Positions 63,185-64,000 of a stretch of 64,000 nucleotides of DNA are shown here, one piece after another. The position numbers and the translations under genes were made by a program. Position 1 is the first letter of the stretch. The number at the start of each line of letters is the position of its first letter. Under the pieces are notes generated by a model that saw only the letters and a program-made list of their open reading frames with translations, was not told where the DNA came from and did not search any database. This stretch comes from Oceanobacillus indicireducens (GTDB lineage: Bacteria > Bacillota > Bacilli > Bacillales > Amphibacillaceae): contig NZ_BMOS01000003.1 in NCBI RefSeq assembly GCF_014647195.1, positions 153,568-217,567 on the forward strand. Reading direction: 5' to 3'.

Positions 63185-63988
63185 TTATGATGATACTTTA
63201 TTTTTGTTGTTATAACGATTTTCGATAAAAGGCAATCCTAAATTTCCTCGTAATGTATCACTTTCATAGTTGCGGTTGAAATATCCCTTTTCTTCTAAAA
63301 TCGGGACGACAAACTGGAGAAAATCATCATATTGCTTACCCATTACATATAGATTGATGACGAAACCATCGGCAGCTTCGTTATCTACCCACTCCATCAT
63401 TTTATCAGCTACTTGTTCATACGTACCGAAAAATTCATTTTTCGGAGTTGCTACACGTAATGCAACTTCTCTTAATGTTAAGTTTTCGTTCTGCGCCATC
63501 TCTTTAATCTGATCTGTCGTTGATTGGAAACTATTTTTCCCTACATCACCAATATCTGGGAAGGCTTCATCAAGCGGAAACTGGCTAAAATCAAAATGAT
63601 CAAAGTAGCGTCCGAGGTAATTTAATGCTTCCTCAATGCTGATTAAGTTTTTTATTTCCTCGTATTTCGCTTTAGCTTCTTCTTCCGTTGCACCAATGAT
63701 GGGAGACAGTGATGGTAATATAACAACGTCCTCACGTTTTCGCCCATTTCTAACTGCCTGATTCTTTAAATCGCGATAATATTCTTGCGCACTTTCCAAT
63801 GTTGCTTTATTCGTGAAAATGGCTTCCCCATGTTTCGCTGCAAAAGCAATTCCTGTTTTTGAAGCTCCTGCCTGGAAAATCACCGGCTGCCCTTGCTTTG
63901 AACGTTCAATATTTAACGGACCATGCACTGTGAACTGCTCCCACCACTTACCATCCTTATGGGTCGCTTGAAGTGGGGGCTTCTCGAC
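63185..63988 (-). CDS. Luciferase-family FMN-dependent monooxygenase, NtaA/SnaA/DszA type (C-terminal part)
   Basis: The last part of a flavin monooxygenase. HGPLNIERSKQGQPVIFQAG, SKTGIAFAAKHGEAIFTNKA, ILPSLSPIIGATEEEAKAKY and GDVGKNSFQSTTDQIKEM are typical of the NtaA/SnaA/DszA group, which uses FMNH2 from a partner reductase to oxidise sulfur or amine compounds. The frame is homologous up to HKDGKWWEQF near 63950, but a TAA occurs in frame at 63989-63991, only ten bases from the window end. About 180 N-terminal residues are missing. Either a frameshift lies here or the gene is truncated; sequence beyond the window is needed. It pairs with the SsuE-type gene downstream. Confidence 0.75.
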   Translation of the reverse strand, partial: VEKPPLQATHKDGKWWEQFTVHGPLNIERSKQGQPVIFQAGASKTGIAFAAKHGEAIFTNKATLESAQEYYRDLKNQAVRNGRKREDVVILPSLSPIIGATEEEAKAKYEEIKNLISIEEALNYLGRYFDHFDFSQFPLDEAFPDIGDVGKNSFQSTTDQIKEMAQNENLTLREVALRVATPKNEFFGTYEQVADKMMEWVDNEAADGFVINLYVMGKQYDDFLQFVVPILEEKGYFNRNYESDTLRGNLGLPFIENRYNNKNKVSS

Positions 63989-64000
63989 TTATCGTTGCTT

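Noticed and set aside
1..64000. CRISPR array, tRNA or rRNA genes
   Set aside because: No regularly spaced direct repeats and no cloverleaf or rRNA-like segments were seen by eye.

Overview
The window looks like chromosomal DNA of a low-GC Bacillota, most likely a Bacillaceae genus of the Oceanobacillus/Virgibacillus kind. The grounds are strong AGGAGG-type ribosome binding sites, frequent TTG starts, SigD-type flagellar promoters, an alsT-ald alanine operon, DppBCDF-type transporters and Bacillaceae-style intergenic hairpin repeats. No rRNA, tRNA, CRISPR array or intact insertion sequence was recognised. All functional calls are from reading the sequence; no search was run.

Layout. (1) 0.3-4.6 kb: a C4-polyol (erythritol/threitol-type) locus with a polyol MFS permease, an EltD-like zinc dehydrogenase, a divergent DeoR/GlpR repressor and a GolD/DthD-like short-chain dehydrogenase. 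Copies of an AATTTTCGT motif lie in the divergent promoter region, one of them inside the promoter spacer. (2) 5.6-14.2 kb: an accessory block with three same-strand genes (orphan RQC winged-helix protein, integrase-SAM-like/SEC-C protein, SEC-C/HTH/TPR protein), two Uma2 nucleases plus a Uma2 relic, an XRE-ImmA/IrrE protein with an altered zinc motif, and a PP2C phosphatase. (3) 14.4-17.2 kb: a peroxide cluster of DyP peroxidase, unknown protein and catalase-like protein. (4) 17.5-33.5 kb: one large minus-strand acyl-CoA catabolic and uptake locus. It carries acyl-CoA dehydrogenase, an Ltp2-like thiolase fold with its DUF35 partner, MFS, acyl-CoA ligase, an oligopeptide-type ABC importer with a fused double ATPase, MBL hydrolase, FabG-like SDR, a paired MaoC hydratase, a broken thiolase and a TetR repressor with a perfect palindrome. 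(5) 33.6-36.4 kb: accessory, AT-rich debris and conflict genes: an IS1634-like transposase tail, a type II antitoxin with a frameshifted PIN toxin, a candidate type I toxin/antisense RNA pair, and an orphan PD-(D/E)xK protein.

(6) 36.5-38.5 kb: a flagellin gene under a perfect SigD promoter, interrupted by two small ORF-less group I introns. The second intron begins with its own version of the flagellin C-terminus and a stop codon, so spliced and unspliced messages encode proteins of identical length. (7) 38.6-43.4 kb: two zinc-ribbon membrane proteins (one TcaA-like) and a SigD-driven chemoreceptor. (8) 43.5-47.2 kb: a MerR-controlled acyl-CoA dehydrogenase and acyl-CoA ligase. (9) 47.8-53.3 kb: a complete peptide-type ABC importer. 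(10) 53.6-56.2 kb: a Na+/alanine symporter and alanine dehydrogenase. (11) 56.5-64 kb: small membrane proteins, an SRPBCC protein, a 5'-truncated TRAP permease abutting a formate/nitrite-type channel, glutathione-independent formaldehyde dehydrogenase, an RraA-like protein, a TM2 protein, and an FMN reductase beside a luciferase-family monooxygenase that runs to the window edge.

The strongest candidates for new biology are the flagellin intron 2 arrangement, the RQC/SEC-C three-gene cluster, and a promoter-containing repeat shared by the antisense RNA, the type II antitoxin and a Uma2 gene.
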